Assembly: GCA_963575745.1 (NCBI GenBank)
Contig: CAUYUJ010020566.1
Coordinates: forward strand, 64,001-128,000
Direction of reading: 5' to 3'
DNA: 64,000 nucleotides
DNA from: Prorocentrum cordatum
Taxonomy: Eukaryota > Sar > Dinophyceae > Prorocentrales > Prorocentraceae
Numbering within the stretch: position 1 is the stretch's first letter; each line of letters starts with the position of its first letter. Both the position numbers and the translations under genes were made by a program. The notes under the pieces were generated by a model. It was not told where the DNA came from. It ran no database searches and was given only the letters and a program-made list of their open reading frames with translations. Positions 29,725-41,204 of this stretch are shown piece by piece.

Positions 29725-30150
29725 AGGGAGGAGAAGGAGGAGGAGGAGGAGGGGTGGAGGAGGGGGAGGAGGAGGAGGAGGAGGAGGAGGAGGAGGAGGA
29801 GTAGGAGCAGCAGGATGAGGAGCAGCAGGAGGAGGCAGGGGAGGAGGAGTCAGGGGAAGAGGAGGAGGAGGAGAAGCAGCAGGAAGAGCAGGAGGAGCAG
29901 CAGGAGCAGGAGGAGGATGAAGAAGAAACAAGAAGACGATTCCTAATACTAATAAACAGAAGAAGAGGAGGAGGAAGGGGAGGCGGAAGAAAAGGAGGAA
30001 GGGGAGGAGGAGGAGGAGGATCAGAAGGAAGAGGAGGCAGGGGTGGTGGAAGAGGAGGAGGGAGGCGAGGACGAGTTAGGGGAGCGTGAGCAAGGGGAGG
30101 ACGAGGAAGGGGAGGAGGAGGAGAAAGGGGAGGGTGAGGAGAAGGAGGAG
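29725..30150 (+). repeat. GGA/GAGGAGCAGCAGG low-complexity array
   Basis: A purine-rich array in two blocks around a short AT-rich break (29937-29960, TTCCTAATACTAATAAAC). The acidic and polyserine/polyproline frames are repeat products. Confidence 0.93.
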
Positions 30151-30599
30151 GACCAGTATAAACCCACGAGTCATCAACGATGCTGGAAACCAAACCTTCC
30201 TCCAAATTCCCTCGTCATAGGCTCCTACAACGGTTCAATCCCACTGAGGAAGACAACAGTTTGAAGATTGTGAGGCATGCGAAAACATTGTTCTCGGGAT
30301 TCCAGCGCCACGGATCAACCTGACCGTTGCGTATGGACGATCCTCAATCATGCCAGAACGCCATTCCTGGGACTTCAACACCGCGCATCACCGTAACTGT
30401 GTTGCTCCCTCATCATCCTGAATCCTTCCAACACACCGTTTCTGGGACGTTGATCATGGGAATACGTGAAACTCTTGACTCTTGCGAATTTGGGCGCGAC
30501 GCTTGGGCGAGAGCAATATGATGAAAATGAACCGAGTTTTAATCCGCGAAGCCGTTGCCATTGTTTACATACATGGTACCAACAGCAAAGCAACACTTG
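30151..30599. other. Unassigned, with a degenerate R75 unit
   Basis: It contains GCGACGCTTGGGCGAGAGCA and AACCGAGTTTTAATCCGCGAAGC near 30494-30555, a weak match to the R75 unit. Otherwise no feature was seen. Confidence 0.45.
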
Positions 30600-30760
30600 G
30601 CGACGTACCCAACCCCTTCGCAACGCGGGGCATGAGTAGCTTGGGAAACGTTATACGGAGGTGATGACGTGATATTGGCGCATATCTTTCTGCGAGCGGC
30701 ATTCGTGAGGTTCGCAGCCCTCCAGGGATCGCGAGGTCCCGCTCGGACCTGCGTGGTGCC
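30600..30760 (+). repeat. Leader block of the 102-bp satellite, copy 1
   Basis: GCATGAGTAGCTTGGGAAACG, TATACGGAGGTGATGACGTG and TTCTGCGAGCGGCATTC occur in this order just before the satellite. The same order is found at about 36690-36810 and 40395-40510, each time directly upstream of the same satellite. Confidence 0.8.
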
Positions 30761-31360
30761 TCATTCCGCTGGACCCGCCACCAGGCTTCGAAAGTAGCGA
30801 CCGTTTCGCAGATCGCAGCTCCCCAAGGACGGTTTCGCAGATCGCAGTCCCCCAGGGACGGGGAGGTCCCGCTCAGATCCGCGCGATGCCTCGCTCCGCT
30901 GGACCCACCAGCAGCCCTCGAACGTGGCGACAGTTTCGCAAATCGCAGCTTCCCCAGGGATGGCGAGGTTTAGTTTGGATCTGCGGCGGCAACCCACGAT
31001 GCTGGCCCCCCAAACAGCCTTCGAACGTGGCGACAGTTTCGCAAATCGCAGCCCGCCAGGGATGGCGTGGTCTAATTTGGGTCGGCGGCGGCTACTGCCC
31101 ACTATGCTGTGCCCCCAAGCAACCTTCGAAAGTGGCGACGGTTTCGCAGATCGCAGCCCCCCCAGGGATGGCGAGGTCTAATTTGGGTCCGCGGCGGCTA
31201 CCCACTATGCTGCGCCCCTAGCAGCCCTCGAAAGTGGCGACGGTTTCGCGAGGTCGAATTTGGGCCCGCGGCGGCTACCCACTATGCAGTTCCCCCCAGC
31301 AGCCTTCGAAAGTGGAGACAGCTTCGCGAATCGCACCCCCCCCCCCAGGGATGGCGAGGT
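30740..31360 (+). repeat. 102-bp satellite (SatA), locus 1
   Basis: Units share AGC(A/C)GCCTTCGAAAGTGGCGA and GTTTCGCA(A/G)ATCGCAGC(C)CCCCAGGGA. The first units carry the segment CCGCTCAGATCCGCG-GGTGCCTC (type 1). Later units replace it with TTTGGGTC(C)GCGGCGGCTACCC (type 2). Unit size is about 100-106 bp. Confidence 0.9.
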
Positions 31361-31361
31361 T

Positions 31362-32040
31362 CCCCAATCAGTGCTTGCACTGAAGGGGTCCTAGCGGAGG
31401 TTGAAGGATGTGGTGAAAGTTTCCCGCCGAGTTTGGTCGCACGCTGGGCTCCGGGGTTCCCGGTTCGGGGTCCCCGGCTCCCGGGCCGATTTCGGTGGGC
31501 GGCGTGGTTCCGGGGGTTCCTGGTTTTTTGGTCGATCTTCTTATCGATCGGTCCCAGCATCGATCTCATGTCCCACCTCTCTATCGATCTCACCATCGAG
31601 CTCGCATTCGATTTCACGATCGTTTTCGCAAGCGATCTCACTAGAGATCGCACGAGCGATCTCAAGATCGATCTCCCTATCGATCTCCCTATCGATCTCA
31701 TTGAATCGATGTCACTCTCGGTCTCACGATCGACCTTGCAATCGTCCTCTTTCGATTCCACTATCGATCTCATCTCACAATCGATCTCAAGATCCATATG
31801 ACTAATTTTCAAATAATCCACCGATTGGGTCTTCTCAGGTGTAATCTAATTCCCCAATCAGTGCTTGCAATGAAGGAGTCCTAGCGGAGGTTGAAAGATT
31901 TGGCGAAGGACTCCTGCCGATTTTGGTGGCAGGCTGGTTTCCTGGGTTCCCGGTTCCGGGATCCTGGGTTCCCGGTTCCGGGTTCCGGGCCGATTTCGGT
32001 GGGCGGCGAGGTTCCCGGTTTCCCGGGTTCCTGGTCGATT
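31362..32040 (+). repeat. Direct duplication around an ATCGAT-rich tract
   Basis: CCCCAATCAGTGCTTGCA(C/A)TGAAGG starts both 31364 and 31854, each followed by TCCTAGCGGAGGTTGAA and a TTCCCGGTTCCGGG-type segment. Between the two, 31545-31800 holds degenerate 12-bp ATCGATCTCAC(A) repeats ending in ATATGACTAATTTTCAAAT. Confidence 0.8.
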
Positions 32041-32297
32041 TTTTTTTTGTCTGCGAACATACCCTCGAAACGAACCACAACACACATGCCGTTAGGCGCG
32101 GCTGCGTGCCGAATACATCACTGGCCTCGCGCTGGCGCTAGAAGATGCAGCATCTTCGGCTTCCCTTTGAAGCGCCCTCCGAAAAGACTTGACAGAGCGG
32201 CAATCGATTATGATTTGCGGAAGATGATTAAAGACACAAACCATGCCGAAAATCGACCGTTGAAGCATTGGGTGGTGGCTGGGTTCAATGGGGTTCT

Positions 32298-34207
32298 TCA
32301 GAGCTTTGCTGTGGAAGCGCCTGTCTGCGTTGAAACCGTACCGCTCGAGATGCCCGTTAGCTCGGGGAAGCAAGGAGGAGAGAACGGGAGGAGCACTGCC
32401 ACGCGAGATCTTAAACAGAAGGCCGAGGATAGAAATATGTCACGCCTCATACTCAGAGGAGCCAAACTATGCTCGCAGAAAGCTGCCTCATCTGTCAAGG
32501 ACACGTGATCTAGAAACTCGTTCTGGACATTGTCGATCATCTTCAGGACAGTGTCTGTGGCATGAAAGATCGCGCTTGTTGCCTTCAACCTCCATGATGC
32601 TTCTGTGGACAGCCTTTGGGCAGCGTAAACTATCGACAGCTTCGGATCGAACACAACACGTGATATCTTGAAGTTCTCCCCGTGCGGCCTGAACTTGTCT
32701 AAGATGTACGTGCTTCCTTTCTCGGGCTCGAAGATCACTTGGTTGGCAGCCCCCCACGCGTGAAGCGATGATTGACATGTGTGGCGCGATTGAATACTAT
32801 CTTCATTGTTTGATGTACCCGAGAAGACCTTGCAACAGTTCAAGCCGTCCGCAAAAGCGCAAGCCTCGAAACCGGCGTTCTTGATCGACGGAATGGCACC
32901 CGCGTGGAATCCATTCCAGAAAGGCGGACCAAGAACCGTGCCCTGAGCACGAAAGGGGTCCGAGAACACGCCGTCGACGCACACGCTGGCAGTGCGGAGC
33001 TCCAGCCACGCGGCTATGACGTTCACGAGCTTCTCGGAGAGCCCTGCTGCCTGGAGCTTCGAAATAAGCCTCGCGGATCGCACCCTGTCGAAGGCGCCAG
33101 ACGTCCGAGCAGTAAATTGCCAGCCGGCGCCCCAGCCCAAACCCAACGGCAAATTACATGCGCAAGGGCGTCGCGGTAGCCGCGGCCGCGGGGGTAAGGG
33201 AATTGGTGGGGTCCATAAGCTTGCGCAGCTTCGGAAAATGGCAGCAACAGATTGGCGAATATCCTTTTCACTGCCTTGCTGATCTGGGAAGTTAAGTGTA
33301 TGCCACTGTAGTTGTTGGCTCTCGACCGGGACTTTCGCTTGAAGAGGGGAAAGAGCCAATGAATCTTCCAAAGTGTGGGCCTGGATCCGTGTAGCAGGAT
33401 AAGCCAGGCGAGTAAAGCTAGTGGAGTTGCCAATTCGTCAGCGCATCTCTTCAACAAGAGTGCTGGTTTTCCGTCGGGGCCAGTGCCAGTATCGTCACGG
33501 AGACGCCGAAGGACTCGCAGAGCACCACGCCGTCGAACAGGAACGACATTTGCCATGACTTGGCCCATTGGCGCGGGGATATCCGAGAAATCGTTAATCT
33601 GAACGATCGGGAGGCCGAACTTCTCTCTGAAGGTCGTTGCGAAGAGGTCACCTTTGTCCTTCGGCTCCAAGGCCCAAGCGCCACATGCAGACAACAACGG
33701 AGGAATGGACACATGGGAGTTGCCCGCCCGGAGCATCAAGGAGTCGCATAAAGACCACCATGTTTTGCAAGAAGGGCGCATAACCAAAATGCGTTGTCGA
33801 GTGCGAGTGGCATGCTGTTGATACTCGTGCAGCAAACCGGCAGAGCAAGCCTTTTGCCGATCTTCGTACGCCGGCGTGCCATGAGCGCGAAAGTTCTCCT
33901 CTATCAGCTTGAGACAACGTTCATTGAGCCACGGGTGCGTGGACTTCATACACGTAATGAACTTTGGAACATATGCTTTGGCAGTGCGCAAGAGGAAGGC
34001 GGCAAACTTCTCCCCCTGGGAGGACGGGTCGCAGTCCGAGAGGAGAACTTGCCAATCAACGTCTCGGAGAACCGTGCGGGGACCTTGCCAATCCGCTTGC
34101 TTGAACACCCAGTGCTCCCGGACAGTCGGTGCAGTGCGTGATACGTGAATGTCGATCGTCACGTGTACAATGTTGTGGTCCGCGATTGGAGCAAGTATTT
34201 TGCACAC
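32298..34207 (-). pseudogene. LINE ORF2 reverse transcriptase part, inactive
   Basis: Two overlapping minus frames carry the domain. The first (34207-33023) starts at the end of the endonuclease (IADHNIVHVTI), passes LRRLRDDTGTGPDGKPALL (residues about 233-251) and NNYSGIHLTSQISKA (about 298-312), and goes off frame near 33130. The second (33371-32298) resumes with GWQFTARTSGAFDRVRSARL (motif A aspartate near 33090), QGTVLGPPFWN, and AFADGLNCCKVF at about 32858-32823, then the thumb-like ESLHAWGAANQV relatives (SSLHAWGAANQVIF). The expected FADD is FADG, so the second catalytic aspartate is lost. Family knowledge: these enzymes prime reverse transcription at nicked target DNA. Confidence 0.88.
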
Positions 34208-34990
34208 CCTCCCGAAGTAAGGTCTGAAAGAACGAGGTCAAGAAGGTGTTTGCTGCGAGTGGGCTTCCCTACCTTTTCCAACAGGCCAATGTTGCCGCAT
34301 ACTTTGGAGAACTCTTTGCCCTCCCGGGAGCTGCCGTCTGAAAACAGAAGCCAAGGCTTATGATGACCGTTAACGTCACCAATCATAAAAGTGCCTATGG
34401 CAAGGCCGTGGTGGTGATGCCATTCGCGTTCAAACGATTGTGTACAAGCGATCTCCCCCGAGTCAGGCGGACGATGCCAGAGAGCAAGAAGAAGAGGACC
34501 AATATCGGTATGAACCACATGCCAGGAACGTTCACGACCGTCGGAATCAGCTATGTGAACAATATTATTAAAGAACTGTTCTCTTGCACATAACAAAATA
34601 CCACCGCCTTGACGACCGTCTCGCCGGTCCAGCCTGCAGATGACAGCGTAGCGACAATGTCTGGGAAGCCGGTGAGGGAGAGGCGGTGAAAGAGCTCAGC
34701 ATGGTGCGTCGAAAAACCGCGCACATTCACGAGCACAATGGAGACATGCATGTCGGGATCTGGCGACTCTTGCTCGGATTTTCGCGAGCCGTCGCCAGGA
34801 GGGCGTCAACGGCCAAATGATGATAGCCATGCGTGTCGCCGAAGATGTAAACTACGAAAAGAACGAGGGCCACGGCGACGGAGACGCCGCGACGTCGACT
34901 GCTGGGGCCGCTCATCTGCCGCAGAGTGGCGGGCGGGCCGGCGAACTTGAACGGGTTGCTTACGAGATGAGGTACTTGGATGAGCGGCCC
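34159..34990 (-). pseudogene. LINE ORF2 endonuclease part, frameshifted
   Basis: Fragments in more than one frame read IVLVNVRGFSTHHAELFHRL (from about 34737 downward, the start of an exonuclease-endonuclease-phosphatase fold), LLLALWHRPPDSGEI, FMIGDVNGHHKPWLL (catalytic-type GDxN, near 34375) and PTRSKHLLDLVLSDL (near 34230). These are the landmarks of an apurinic-type LINE endonuclease that nicks target DNA. The metal-binding glutamate region near the N-terminus is not clear and at least one frame change (around 34590) is needed. Confidence 0.8.
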
Positions 34991-35090
34991 CGGGAAACCC
35001 GTAGGGGATGACGATGTCGGCGAACGGATGCAGGAACGCCCCCATTGAAGTCGTTCTCCTCTTGCTTGAGCGCGATGGTGTCGTTAACCG

Positions 35091-35925
35091 TCACGAGCCT
35101 CTCGCGGGAACCGTCGACTTTCCACCGAATTTTGACCTCTTTGCCAGCGGTGAGAGTGGAGGCCTTGAGCAGCTCCTCCGCCTTCGCATGGCATAGTTGC
35201 GCTTGCGTTGCAACTCTGCGCGGGCAGGCTTGATCCTGATTTTTTTGCTGCCGACGTTAAGCTCAATGCTGGACAGGGACACGTTGGGGACGAAAGCCTT
35301 GGCGACCTCGACGCTGGAGAATTCGACCCACGAGCCAGGGGAAAGCTTGCGATTCGTGCGCGGACCCTTGTACTCATGACCAAATCCAATAGTCCGGAAC
35401 GTCTTGAAGTGATCATTCATGAAGGCCTCCATCTTCGCGACGCGCGCCTCGGCGGCGACGTCGTCGGGCCAGCCCGCGAAAGCGACGCGAGGGCGAGCAC
35501 AGCCCATGCGGTTGACGCTGTTCTGCAGCTCCTTGATGGTGCGTGCGTCGGCGCCTGATGAAGGTGCTTGGGATTCTAAGACAGACGCTCGGGAACCCAA
35601 TTCGCAACAGGTGTCTTTGAGGGGGCCGACGACCTCCTCATTCTTGATTTCTTTCTTGAACTCGTTGAAATCCTTCCTTCTTCAAGTCCTCAATGTCCGA
35701 CTTCAGGGCCATCTTGTCCATCTTAGCCGACAGCGCTTGAATGGCTTCAAGAACCTCCATGTTCGGAGAGTGAGCTGAGTTACCCTGAGAGCCAGATCCC
35801 GGTGCCTGAGTCAGGGACTCCTTCAGGCGCTGGATTTTCTCGAGCTTCTCCTTTACCGGAGACGACGAAGGTCCTCGTTTTGCGGTCGGCGCAAAGGCAT
35901 TGTCGAGGTTATTTAGCCCTCGGAC
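35091..35925 (-). pseudogene. LINE ORF1-like coiled-coil and RNA-binding part
   Basis: Minus frame: LNNLDNAFAPTAKRGPSSSP near 35910, a lysine/glutamate-rich helix (EKLEKIQRLKESLTQ), then MEVLEAIQALSAKMDKMALK from 35761, a heptad-like helix. A one-base shift near 35680 moves the helix into the frame of KDFNEFKKEIKNEEVVGPLK, which continues through RVAFAGWPDDVAAEARVAKM and GSWVEFSSVEVAKAF (an RRM-like or chaperone-like fold is possible) to a basic end near 35091. LINE ORF1 proteins bind the element RNA. No start codon precedes the first motif in frame. Confidence 0.7.
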
Positions 35926-36054
35926 TGTTCATGGCGGCGCAATGTGAGTAGGGGTGTGGGAATGTATAGGTAGGAGTTGGCAGAGTTACACAGAAGGTGC
36001 GAGAAAACTCCGCTAAGTGGGCGAAGCCCACGCAGCCTTGAGCCGATTTGAGCC

Positions 36055-36345
36055 AACCATCGATCTCATGTTCCACCTCTCTATCGATTGCACCATCGAT
36101 CTCACAATCGATCTCACAATCGATCTCACAAGCGATCTCATTAAATATCGCACGAGCGATCACGCGATAGATCTCCCTATCGATCTCGTTGAATCGATTT
36201 CACTCGGTCTCACGATCGACCTTACAATCGTCCTCACTATCGGTTACACTATCGATCCCATTATCCATCTCACAATCGATCTCAGGAAACATATAACTAA
36301 TTTCCAAATCATCCACCGATTTGGGTTTTCTCAGGTGTAATTCCG
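36055..36345 (+). repeat. ATCGATCTCACA 12-bp degenerate tract, second copy
   Basis: Repeats of ATCGATCTCACA with variation, ending AAACATATAACTAATTTCCAA and TTTTCTCAGGTGTAAT as at 31790-31850. The block leads directly into SatA, as does the first copy in reverse order. Related reverse-complement repeats fill 49360-49890. Confidence 0.85.
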
Positions 36346-38780
36346 GTCCGCGATGCTGCCCCCCCCAGCAGCCTTCGAAAGTGGCGACGGCTTCGCAAAT
36401 CGCAGCCCCCCTGGGATGGCGAGGTCTCATTTGGGTCAGCGGCGGCTACCCACTATGCTGTCCTCCCGCAGCTCTCGAAAGTGGCGGCAGTTTCGCACAT
36501 TGTAGTCCCCACAGGCAAGGTGCACGCACAAGAGGTACCGCAGGCAAGACGCACGCACAAGAGGTACGCAAAAGGCGGGGGGCGGGAGGCAGGAGGCTGA
36601 GGGCAGGAGGCGGGAGAAGGAGAAGACGCGATCCCAGTGCTGTATTCAAAACGAATACCCAACCAAGGAGGATTGGGACATTTCCCTGGCGACGCACCCA
36701 ACCCCTGCGCAATGCGGGGCATGAGTCGCTTGGGAGACGTTATACGGAGGTGATGACGTGACATGGGCGCATATACTTCTGCGAGCGGCATTCTTGAGGC
36801 TCGCAGCCCCCCAGGGATTGCGAGGTCCCGCTCAGATCTGCGTGGTGCCTCACTCCGCTGAACCCGCCACCAGCCTTCGAAAGTAGCACGGTTTCGCAGA
36901 TCGCAGCCCCCCAAGGACGGCGAGCTCCCGCTCAGGTTTGCGCGGTGCTTCATTCCGCTGGACCGGCCAGCAGCCCTCGAAAGCGACGACAGTTTCGCAA
37001 ATCGCAGCCCTACAGGGATGACGATGTCAAATTTGGATTTGCGGCGGCTACCACTATAGCTGGCCGCCCAAGCAACCCTCGAAAGTGGCGACGGTTTCGC
37101 AAATCGCAGCCCCTCCCCAGGGGTGGCGAGGTCTATTTTGGATCTGCGGCGGCTACCCACTATGCTGCCCCCCCAAGCAGCCCTCGAAAGTGGCGACAGC
37201 TTCGCAAATCGCAGTCCCCCCAGGGATGGCGATGTCTAATTTGGGTGTGCGGCGGCTACCCACTCTGCTGGCCCACCTAGCAGCCCTCGAAAGTGGCGAC
37301 AGTTTCGCAAGTCGCAGTCCCCCAGGGATGGCGAGGTATGATTTGGGTCCGCGGCGGCTACCATTCATTATGCTGCCCCCCCAAAGCAGCCCTCGACAGT
37401 GGTACCATTTTCGCAAATCGCAGCCCCCCAGGGATGGCGAGGTCTGACTGGGGTCCGCGGCGGCTACCCACTATGCTGCCCCCCCAGCAGCCTTCGAAAG
37501 CGGCAGCAGTTTCGCAAAGCGCAGCACCCCCGGGATGGCTAGGTCTAATTTGGGTGTGCGGCGGCTACCCACGATGCTGCCACCCCAGCAGCCCTCAAAA
37601 GTGGCGACAGCTTCACAAATTGCAGCCCTCCAGGGGTGGCGAGGTCTAGTTTGGGTCGAATGCGGCTACCCACTATGCTGTCACCCCCAGACAGACAGAC
37701 AGACAGACAGAGAAGCCGCGCCCAGACGGCGCATTGGCAAGAGAACTGCGGCAGGTGATGGCATAGCTAGGCACATTCAGAAATAGCTAAGATGATGGAC
37801 TGCGCTGCAGGCGGCTCGATTGCACACCTTCGAAAGCGGCGACAGTTTCGCAAATCGCAGCCCCCCAGGGATGGCGAGGTCTGATTTGGGTCCGCGGCGG
37901 CTGCCCACTATGCTGTCCCTCCCAGCAGCCCTCGAACGTGGCGACAGTTTCGCAAAACGCAGCCCCCCAGGGGTGGCGAGGTCCGATTTGGGTCCGCGGC
38001 GGCTACCCACTATGCTGTCCCCCCCCATCAGCCCTCGAAAGTGGCGACAGTTTCACAAATCGCAGCCCCCCAGGGATGGCGAGGTCTAACTCGGGTCCGC
38101 GGCGGCTACCCACTATGCTGCCCCCCCCCAGCAGCCTCCGAAAGTGACGACAGTTTCTCAAGTCGCAGCCCCCCAGGGACGGGGAGGTCTAATGTGGGTC
38201 CGCGGCGGCTACCCACTATGCTGCCCCCCCCCAGCAGCCCTCAAAAGTGGCAACAGTTTCGCAAATCGCAGCCCCCAGGGATGGCGAGGTCTAGTCTGGG
38301 TCTGTGGCGGCTGCCCACTATGCTGGCCCCCCGGGCGGCCCTCGAAAGTGGCGGCAGCTTTTCAAATCGCAGCCCCCATGGATGGCGAGGTCTGATTCGG
38401 GTCTGCGACGGCTACCCACTATGCTGTCCCCCCATCAGCATTCGAAAGTGGCGACAGTTTCACAAATCACAGCCTCCCAGGGATGGCGAGGTCTAACTTG
38501 GGTCGGCGGCGGCTACCCACGATGTTGCCCCCCCCCCCCCCTCCCAGCAGCCCTCGAAAGCGGCGACAGTTTCGCAAATCGCAGCCCCCCAGGGATGGCG
38601 CGGGCACCTGCTGCGCTGTCCCCCCCAGCAGCCCCAGCAGCCTTGAAAAATGGAGACAGTTTCGCAGATCGCAGTCCCCCAGGGACGGGGAGGTCTGATT
38701 TGGGGCAGCGGCGAGCGGCGACTGCCCACTGCCCTCGAAAGTGGCGACAGTTTCGCAAATCGCAGCCCCCCCCAGGCAAG
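36346..38780 (+). repeat. 102-bp satellite (SatA), locus 2, with embedded leader
   Basis: Two blocks (36346-36510 and about 36800-38780) surround a purine-rich stretch (36515-36620), the tail motif TTCAAAACGAATACCCAACC and the leader block (36690-36810). After the leader, type 1 units (36810-36990) precede type 2 units (37000-38780). GCGGCGGCTACC anchors at 37146, 37249, 37351, 37457 and 37558 are 101-106 bp apart. A CAGACAGACAGA run sits at 37689-37711. Confidence 0.92.
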
Positions 38781-38990
38781 ATGCACACGCAAGGGGTACA
38801 ACAGGCAAGATGCACACACAAGAGGTACGCGCAAGGCGGGAGGCGGGAGGCGGGAGGAGGAGAAGGAGAAGACGCGACCGCAGTGCTGTATTCAAAACGA
38901 ATCCCGAACCAAGAAGGGCTGGGAAAAAAATATCCTGGCGAAGGTCCCAACCATATGCAGTTGTGGGTACCGTAATTGTGAATATCTGCT
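38780..38990 (+). repeat. Purine-rich tail module of SatA
   Basis: GGCAAGATGCACACACAAGAGG repeats, then GGCGGGAGGCGGGAGG, then CAGTGCTGTATTCAAAACGA and a GGGCTGGGAAA-type end. The same succession occurs at 36515-36690 and 41080-41200, and a reverse-complement relative occurs at 42545-42680. Confidence 0.75.
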
Positions 38991-40205
38991 TCGGTGAAGC
39001 TCCCTATGGGGCCACGAAGCGCTGCACTGGGCGGGGGGAAACGCTGTACTGTGTGGGTGGTGTGCCGAATTGGGTTTCCGGGACGCATGCGGACGGCCCC
39101 ACTGAGGGCTTCGGTGGAGCTCCCTATGGGGCCACGAAGCGCTCTACTGAGTGAGTGAAAATGCCAAATTGGGTTTCCGGGACGCATGCGGACGGTCCCA
39201 TTGGGGGCTTCGGTGGAGCGCCCTATGGGGCCACGAAACGTTGCATGGCGCGGGCGAAAATGCCAAATCACAATCCCCGGACGCATACGGACGGTGGCAC
39301 TGGGGCCTTGGGTGGAGCCCCCTTATGGGGCCACGAAACGCTGCACTGGGTGGGTGAAAATGGCAAATTGGGCTTCCAGGACGCGAGCGGACAGGGGACT
39401 GGGGCCTTCGGTGGAGCTCCTTATGGGGCCACGAAACGCTGCGCTAGGTGCGAGGGACGCATGCGGAAGGTAGTCTGGGACCTTCGGTGGGGCTTCCTAT
39501 GGGGCCACGAAACGCTGTACTGGGCGTGCGGGACGCATGCGGACGGTAGCACTGAGACCTTCGGTTGGGCTCCCTACGGGGCCACGAAGCGTTGTACTGG
39601 ATGGGTGAAACGCAGGGAGCAGGCGGAGGAGGGCCACGAAACGCTGTGCTGGGTGTGCGGGACGCATGCGGACGGTAGCGCTGGGACCTTCGGTGGGGCT
39701 CCCTATGGGGCCACGAAGCGCTGTGCTCGGTGTGCGGGACGCATGCGGACGGTAGCACTGGGACCTTCGGTGGGGCTCCCTATGGGGCCACGAAACGTTG
39801 TAATAGGTGGGTGAAACGCAGGGGGGAGGGGGAGGAGGGCCTCGCTGTATTGGGTGTGCGGGACGCATGCGGACGGCAGCGCTGTGACTTTCGGTGGGGC
39901 TTCCTATGGGGCCACGAAGCGCTGTACTGGGTGGCTGAAACGCAGGGAGGAGGGGGAGGAGGGCCACGAAACGCTGTACTGGATGTGCTGGACGCATGCG
40001 GACGGTAGCACTGGGATCTTCGGTGGGGCTTCCTCTGGGGCCACGAAACGTTGTACTGGGTGGGTGAAACGCAGGGAGGAGGGGGAGGAGGGCCACGAAA
40101 CGCTGTACTGGGCGTGGGGGACGCAAGCGAACGGTAGCGCTGGGACCTTCGGTGGAGCTCCCTATGGGGCCTCGAAGCGCTGTACTGGGTGTGCGGGACG
40201 CATGC
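38991..40205 (+). repeat. GGAGCTCC satellite (SatB)
   Basis: A constant segment of about 40 bp (ACTG(G)GGCCTTCGGTGGAGCTCC then CTATGGGGCCACGAA) alternates with variable segments: GTGAAAATGCCAAATTGGG plus GGACGCATGCGGACGG in the first units, and GTGAAACGCAGGGAGGAGGG or GTGTGCGGGACGCATGCGG later. Unit length ranges from about 90 to 140 bp because of the variable part. Confidence 0.9.
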
Positions 40206-40395
40206 GGACGGTGGAGAGGAGGAGGGGGCAGAGGAGGAGGGGAGAACGCGGGGACCGTTTCTTCAAAGCGAGGACCCAACACCACAGGATGGTTGGGAAA
40301 AACACGAAGGCGCGCGGCGCTCGGGCGAGAGCCACATTATGAAAAGACACCGGTTTTCATCCGTGAAGCTCTTGCAAATTTCAATTACCCTGGCG
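40206..40395 (+). repeat. Purine-rich tail plus one R75 unit
   Basis: GGAGAGGAGGAGGGGGCAGAGG, then TTCTTCAAAGCGAGGACCCAACACC, then an R75 unit with GCGCGCGGCGCTCGGGCGAGAGCC and CCGTGAAGCTCTTGCAAATTT (to about 40395). Confidence 0.65.
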
Positions 40396-41200
40396 ACGTG
40401 CCCAACCCCTGCGCAATGTGGGGCAGGAGTAGCTTGGGAGATTTGACGAGGAGGCGGCGACGTGACATGGACGCATATACTTCTGCGAGCGGCATTCGGA
40501 AGGTTCGCAGGTCCCCAATCCAGGGAAACACGACGAGTAACTCAGTGAACCCCTGAGTCACGCAGGAAGACGCAAGGTCCAAAAGCAGACGGTGGGCAAG
40601 GGGCTTGAAAACATCGGCGGACCAGCAACAACATGACATGACCCCCCAAGGACGGCGAGGCCCCGCTCAGGTCTGCGCAGTGCCTCACTCCGCTGGACCC
40701 ACCAGCAGCCTTCGAAAGTGGCGAGCTCCCAGCAGCCCCCGAAAGTGGCGACGGTTTCGCAGGTCTCAGCCCCCCAGGGACGGGGAGGTCCCGCTCAGAT
40801 CCGCGCGGTGCCTCACTCCGCTGGACCCACCAGCAGCCCTCGAAAGTGGCAACAGTTTCGCAGGTCGCAGTCCCCCAGGGACGGGGAGGTCCCGCTCAGA
40901 TCCGCGCGGTGCCTCACTCCGCTGGACCCACCAGCAGCCCTCGAAAGTGGCGACAGTTTCGCAGGTCGCAGCCCCCTATGGACGGGGAGGTCCCGCTCAG
41001 ATCCGCGCGGTGCCTCTTCCCGTTGGACCCACCAGCAGCCCTCGCAAGTGGCGACCGTTTCGCAGATCGCAGCCCCCTTGGCAAGGCAAGATGAGACAAA
41101 GAGGGGGGGGGGGCAGGAGGCGGGAGGCAGGAGGTGGCAGGCGGGAGAAGGTCGCGACCGCAGTGCTCCATTCAAAACGAGTGGCCAAGCAAGGAGGGTT
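40396..41200 (+). repeat. SatA leader, type 1 array and tail, locus 3
   Basis: Leader motifs (GGAGTAGCTTGGGAGA, TTCTGCGAGCGGCATTC) occupy 40425-40510, then about five type 1 units (GGTGCCTCACTCCGCTGGAC with CGAAAGTGGCGACAGTTTCG) to 41080, then the purine-rich tail with CAGTGCTCCATTCAAAACGA. No type 2 unit is present here. Confidence 0.85.
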
Positions 41201-41204
41201 GGGA

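Larger units (their letters stand above)
32041..35990 (-). mobile_element. LINE-type retrotransposon relic 1 (minus strand)
   Basis: On the minus strand, from high to low coordinate, the order is a coiled-coil ORF1 (about 35925-35091), an endonuclease-like part (about 34990-34160), a reverse transcriptase part (about 34160-32300) and a short 3' region ending in an A9 stretch (T9 at 32041-32049). That order and length fit a near full-length non-LTR element. Several frameshifts separate the pieces and the RT catalytic motif is altered, so it is dead. It sits between two blocks of ATCGAT-rich repeat plus SatA. Target duplications were not located. Confidence 0.85.

Noticed and set aside
31109-31801. 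230-codon plus frame with repeated DLPI/SIDL tetrapeptides
   Set aside because: A product of the 12-bp ATCGAT tract read in frame, joined to SatA.
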